From assembly GCF_024385605.1 (NCBI RefSeq), contig NZ_JANFOJ010000013.1:22671-86670 (forward strand): a stretch of DNA of 64,000 bases. Direction: 5' to 3'. Of the stretch, positions 60,819 to 64,000 are shown one piece after another (the first letter of the stretch is position 1; every line of letters begins with the position of its first letter). This DNA is from Sporolactobacillus sp. STSJ-5 (GTDB taxonomy: Bacteria > Bacillota > Bacilli > Bacillales > Sporolactobacillaceae). The notes beneath the pieces are model-generated. The model had not been told where the DNA came from and made no database searches. It worked only from the letters and a program-made list of their open reading frames with translations. Made by a program: the position numbers and the translations under genes.

Positions 60819-61480
60819 TGGCAGACTTTATCAATGAATGGGGCAGCGCAATTTGGGAAGGGTTCATCCAGACCACACAGATGACGCTGATTTCACTCGC
60901 CTTTTCAATTCTGATCGGGCTGCCGCTTGGCGTGCTGCTTGTTCTGACACGGAAAGGCGGACAATGGGACAATGTTGCGGTTTTCACGATCGTGAACTCA
61001 TTAATTAACGTCATTCGATCGATTCCGTTCATTATCCTGCTCTTCTTCCTGCTTCCGTTTACGAAGACATTGGTTGGTACGACGATTGGTGTGAAAGGTG
61101 TTATTGTTCCGCTCGTCGTTGCATGTGCACCGTACATTGCTCGACTTTTGGAAACAGCAATGCTTGAGGTCAGCAAAGGCATCATTGAAGCGTATCAGTC
61201 CATGGGTATTTCCACCCCGAAAATTATCTGGCATGTCATTATTCGTGAAGCACGTTCATCGATCATTCTCGGTCTAACGATTGCGGTGATCGGATTGATC
61301 GGCGAAACAGCGATGGCCGGATTTGTCGGTGCCGGAGGACTTGGTGACTTGGCGTACCAGTTCGGCTATGTGCGATTCCAACCGGATGTAATGTACGCGG
61401 TTATTATTATCTTGATTGTCATTGTTCAGATTATCCAATCACTGGGTAATGTCATTGCGAGAAAATTGAAGAAAAATTAA
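60818..61480 (+). CDS. metP: Methionine ABC transporter permease
   Basis: 220 residues, five membrane helices, MetI-type. The coupling EAA loop is EAYQSMGISTPKIIWHVIIREA. ATG 60818 overlaps the metN stop (TAATG). Last gene of the SAM-controlled operon. Confidence 0.94.
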   Translation: MADFINEWGSAIWEGFIQTTQMTLISLAFSILIGLPLGVLLVLTRKGGQWDNVAVFTIVNSLINVIRSIPFIILLFFLLPFTKTLVGTTIGVKGVIVPLVVACAPYIARLLETAMLEVSKGIIEAYQSMGISTPKIIWHVIIREARSSIILGLTIAVIGLIGETAMAGFVGAGGLGDLAYQFGYVRFQPDVMYAVIIILIVIVQIIQSLGNVIARKLKKN

Positions 61481-61535
61481 TAAAGCGGTCGGCACAAACG
61501 ATTTTTGTTCATCCCGTTTGACTGCCGCTTTTTCT
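61481..61535 (+). terminator. Intrinsic terminator of metQNP
   Basis: AAAGCGG and CCGCTTT outer stem with CAAACG/CGTTTG inner stem, followed by TTCTTT. Confidence 0.8.
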
Positions 61536-61541
61536 TTATCT

Positions 61542-61567
61542 ATAATGTTAAATATAATTAACATTAT
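61542..61567. promoter_or_regulatory. Perfect palindrome before the XRE regulator
   Basis: ATAATGTTAA-N6-TTAACATTAT, ten-base arms without a mismatch, 35 bases before the likely start codon. Position and symmetry suggest an operator, probably for the adjacent regulator itself. Confidence 0.6.
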
Positions 61568-61602
61568 GTATAGATGATTAAACATTGGATGTGCTGAACG
61601 CC

Positions 61603-61818
61603 ATGCATTTAGTAAATCGAGTCAAGGAATTGAGAGCGCGATATAACTGGACACAATCGGAACTGGGCGAGAGAGTCGGTGTGACGAGGCAAACGATTGC
61701 CTCCATTGAAAAAGGGGATTACGTCCCTTCGCTCCTTCTCGGTCTGCAGCTCTGTGATGTATTTAGGTTGCGCATGGAGGATGTTTTTGAACTGGAGAAA
61801 GGAGCGGATAAAGAATGA
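61603..61818 (+). CDS. XRE-family transcriptional regulator (YozG-like)
   Basis: About 71 residues, a single Cro/C1-type helix-turn-helix: NRVKELRARYNWTQSELGERVGVTRQTIASIEKGDYVPSL. These small regulators control a co-transcribed membrane protein, here with ATGA overlap. Start is uncertain: ATG 61603 or TTG 61585, neither with a strong ribosome-binding site. The upstream palindrome suggests autorepression. Confidence 0.85.
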   Translation: MHLVNRVKELRARYNWTQSELGERVGVTRQTIASIEKGDYVPSLLLGLQLCDVFRLRMEDVFELEKGADKE

Positions 61819-62282
61819 AACGTTTGTGGTTTTCTCTAATGATGTCGATCTGCACCATTATCGCATTCGGACTGGCAATGATTCCATTAATTCAACTGAC
61901 AAACGGACTGGCGGATTTGATTCGTAATGATGCAAGCGGTTTTTCAGTAGAAATAAAAGTGGTTTGGTTTCTTCCGGTGGTTCTATTAGCGATCATCGAA
62001 GCAATCGATTGTTTATGGAATAAACGAAAAAACAAATCATCATTTTGGATCTATCCGCTCGTTAATCCATCAGATGATGAACGTGAGCGAGCCATCACAG
62101 CTAAAGCTTCACATGACGCTTTTTTCACGATTTGGGCGGTGGCACCAATTTGTGCGGGCTTGATGTGCTTCTATCCATTGTTCACAGATGTTTTTTCGAT
62201 TTATCCGATGGTTGTCGTGCTTATCATTCCCTTTGTTCAGGTAACTGTGTACTATCTGAAAATCAGAAGAATATATATGTGA
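61815..62282 (+). CDS. Membrane protein paired with XRE regulator
   Basis: 155 residues, four predicted membrane helices (about 5-27, 46-68, 100-122, 130-150). The charged loop NPSDDERERAITAKASHDAFF between helices two and three is shared with DUF2178-like membrane proteins that accompany small XRE regulators. Function unknown. Overlaps the regulator by four bases, so translation is coupled. Confidence 0.75.
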   Translation: MKRLWFSLMMSICTIIAFGLAMIPLIQLTNGLADLIRNDASGFSVEIKVVWFLPVVLLAIIEAIDCLWNKRKNKSSFWIYPLVNPSDDERERAITAKASHDAFFTIWAVAPICAGLMCFYPLFTDVFSIYPMVVVLIIPFVQVTVYYLKIRRIYM

Positions 62283-62311
62283 TCCATTATTGATAGGGAG
62301 GTTGTGATCTT

Positions 62312-62716
62312 TTGAATCGTGAAAAAATTGACTGGCTCATTACAACGGTACTTCAGTGGACACTGAATCTTGTTCTTCTTGCACTTGCTGCTGTTTTATG
62401 TGTCGCATTGATCAAGGAAACGTATCAATTTTTTACCTATCTTTTTTTAAGTGAGAACGCCTCCTACTATCATCTATTAGAAGGTATTCTCGTATTTTTC
62501 CTATACTTTGAATTTATCGCGTTAATCATCAAATATTTTCAAGCACATTATCATTTTCCGCTGCGCTATTTCATCTATATTGGTGTAACGGCAATTGTCC
62601 GATTAATCATCGTTAGTCACGACCATCCGCATTCCGTTCTGCTGTATGCAATTGCCATTCTGGTGCTGGTCGGCGCGCTGTATATTGCCAATACGAAAAT
62701 GCTCAGACGGGAGTGA
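62312..62716 (+). CDS. psiE: PsiE family phosphate-starvation-inducible protein
   Basis: 134 residues, four membrane helices, PsiE family. [54 protein letters not shown] conserved block is present in the centre. Named from E. coli for induction by phosphate starvation; molecular role unknown. TTG start at 62312 after AGGGAGGTTGTG. No Pho box was recognised. Confidence 0.85.
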   Translation: MNREKIDWLITTVLQWTLNLVLLALAAVLCVALIKETYQFFTYLFLSENASYYHLLEGILVFFLYFEFIALIIKYFQAHYHFPLRYFIYIGVTAIVRLIIVSHDHPHSVLLYAIAILVLVGALYIANTKMLRRE

Positions 62717-62889
62717 AAATGACGTCTCTATACGGATCACTTCAAAAATAATGCATTATTCAATGGCCATATCAATGCATGTCTGCTGGCTATTGAAATT
62801 CTCAGATACTTAAGGTATGGTTTTGTTGAGAGACTATAAACGGAATATCTGTGAATAGCCAATATACGTAACGATAAGGAGTAGACAAA

Positions 62890-63819
62890 ATGGGAAAAGT
62901 GCTTGTTTTCGGGCATAAAAGTCCTGATACCGATGCGATTTGCTCGGCAATCGCATTCGCTGATCTGAAGAATAAACTTGGTGAAGATGTAGAAGCAGTT
63001 CGTCTGGGTGATTTGAATGGTGAGACGGAGTATGTGCTGAAGCATTTTCAAATTGAAGCACCGCGTCTGGTAAAGACCGTTGCCAATGAAGTACCGGCCG
63101 TTTATCTGGTTGACCATAATGAGCGGGCACAAAGTGCTGACGACATCGAAAAAGTTGACGTTCTCTCTGTTGTCGATCATCACAGAATCGCTAATTTCGA
63201 AACGAAAGCGCCGCTTTATTATCGGGCAGAACCAGTAGGCTGCACAGCGACGATCATCAACAAGTTGTACAAGGAAGCCGGAGTACCTGTATCCAAAACG
63301 ATTGCCGGAATCATGTTGTCGTCAATCATTTCTGATACACTGTTGTTCAAATCGCCGACCTGCACAGAAGAAGATGTGAAAGCGGCAAAGGAGCTTGAAA
63401 CGATTTCCGGTGTTGATACTCAGGCCTATGGATTGGACATGCTTAAAGCAGGAACCAACATTGCTGACAAATCAGCTGAAGAGTTGATTTCCATTGATGT
63501 GAAGCCGTTTGAAATGGGCAAATATGCTGTGAAAATCGCTCAGGTCAACGTTGTGGATACAAATGATGCACTTTCTCGTCAGGCGGAGCTCGAAGCTGCA
63601 ATCAACAAGGAAATTGATACGAATAATCTTGATTTGTTCGTACTTGCAGTGACCAATATTCTGACCAGTGATTCCGAAGCACTGATCCTTGGAAAAGCAG
63701 CAACGGCAGCTGAGGCAGCCTTCAAGGTAACCTTGGACAATAATGTAGCTACACTTAAAGGTGTTGTTTCACGCAAGAAACAAATTGTACCTGTACTCAC
63801 CGAAGAACTGACAAAATAA
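62890..63819 (+). CDS. ppaC: Manganese-dependent inorganic pyrophosphatase
   Basis: 309 residues, family II pyrophosphatase of the DHH superfamily. Metal ligands lie in [16 protein letters not shown] (His-Asp-Asp), in VDHNERAQS and in the DHH triad of [11 protein letters not shown]. The C-terminal DHHA2 domain has the substrate-binding SRKKQIVP near the end. Hydrolyses pyrophosphate from biosynthesis. Length equals B. subtilis PpaC. ATAAGGAGTAG precedes ATG 62890. Confidence 0.96.
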   Translation: MGKVLVFGHKSPDTDAICSAIAFADLKNKLGEDVEAVRLGDLNGETEYVLKHFQIEAPRLVKTVANEVPAVYLVDHNERAQSADDIEKVDVLSVVDHHRIANFETKAPLYYRAEPVGCTATIINKLYKEAGVPVSKTIAGIMLSSIISDTLLFKSPTCTEEDVKAAKELETISGVDTQAYGLDMLKAGTNIADKSAEELISIDVKPFEMGKYAVKIAQVNVVDTNDALSRQAELEAAINKEIDTNNLDLFVLAVTNILTSDSEALILGKAATAAEAAFKVTLDNNVATLKGVVSRKKQIVPVLTEELTK

Positions 63820-63836
63820 TTTGATTCAAATTAATT

Positions 63837-63864
63837 GGCAAAGAGCTGTCCTCTTTGCTTATTT
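63837..63864 (+). terminator. Intrinsic terminator of ppaC
   Basis: GCAAAGAG and CTCTTTGC perfect eight-pair stem, followed by TTATTT. Repeat copy E starts next. Confidence 0.75.
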
Positions 63865-64000
63865 ACAAGATAAGAAAGTATAGGATTTTGCCCCATATTT
63901 AAACGAATAAGCCAGTGTCTCGGACGAGAATCAAAGCGGAGGTACGAATGCGCCTGCGGGTGCGGCCCTGTTGATCGCGTGCCGGCGAGAGAGAACCCTT
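63865..64000 (+). repeat. Terminator-linked repeat, copy E (type 1, cut by window end)
   Basis: Head AAGATAAGAAAGTATAGGAT then TTTGCCCC, CAGTGTCTCGGACGAGAATC, AAAGCGGAGGTACGA, GCGCCTGCGGGTGCGG and CTGTTGATCGCGTGCC. Nearly the same as copy A over its first 75 bases. Confidence 0.75.

Overview
The window reads as a chromosomal segment of an endospore-forming, low-to-moderate GC Firmicute of the order Bacillales. Gene order follows the Bacillus subtilis 'yw' region closely: ywhD-pbpG, ywiB-argS, clsB(ywjE), rpoE-pyrG-spo0F-murAB-rho-rpmE-tdk-prfA-prmC-spoIIR-ywlC-mntP-ywlG-glyA-upp-atp operon-ywzB-ywmB-murAA-spoIID-spoIIQ. Protein divergence, a gshF/gshA-type gene at the left edge and many lost neighbours (fbaA, tal, glpX, ywlE, rpiB, spoIIID, mbl are not where B. 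subtilis has them) suggest a lineage outside Bacillus sensu stricto, possibly a Sporolactobacillus-like organism. That placement is inference; no rRNA is present.

Layout. 1-4.5 kb: 5' end of a glutamate-cysteine ligase, ywhD, two tandem YdcZ-type membrane proteins, and the class A penicillin-binding protein pbpG. 4.5-23.9 kb: housekeeping core covering transcription (delta subunit, Rho), translation (ArgRS, L31 type B, RF1 and its methylase PrmC, Sua5), nucleotide metabolism (PyrG, Tdk, Upp, GlyA), cell wall (MurA2) and the sporulation genes spo0F and spoIIR. 24.4-31.6 kb: complete F1Fo ATP synthase operon atpZ-atpI-atpBEFHAGDC. 32.3-37.2 kb: ywzB, ywmB, murA1, spoIID, spoIIQ. B. subtilis synteny ends there.

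37.4-64 kb is a mosaic of accessory and transport genes: a gamma-glutamyltransferase and split chromate transporter, a flavodoxin-fold oxidoreductase, the niacin transporter niaP under a likely NiaR operator, a decayed regulator/membrane locus with several frameshifts, a MazG-like pyrophosphohydrolase, a Lin0512-family protein, a nupNOPQ-type nucleoside ABC transporter with stem-loops between its lipoprotein and ATPase genes, a truncated maltose acetyltransferase, a histidine phosphatase, tRNA-Gly(CCC), the UPF0237-UPF0210 pair, a polyphosphate kinase 2/exopolyphosphatase pair, galE, a SAM-I riboswitch controlling metQNP, a self-regulated XRE module, psiE and ppaC.

Most interesting non-coding signals: (i) a family of dispersed repeats, six copies seen, each beginning directly 3' of an intrinsic terminator and oriented with it; (ii) a pyrG leader with the layout of the CTP-sensing reiterative-transcription attenuator; (iii) a NiaR-like palindrome on the niaP -35; (iv) matching candidate sigma-F promoters at pbpG, spoIIR and spoIIQ; (v) duplicated terminator cassettes inside the nup operon. 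No clearly undescribed multi-gene system was found; the terminator-linked repeat family is the best candidate for something not yet described.
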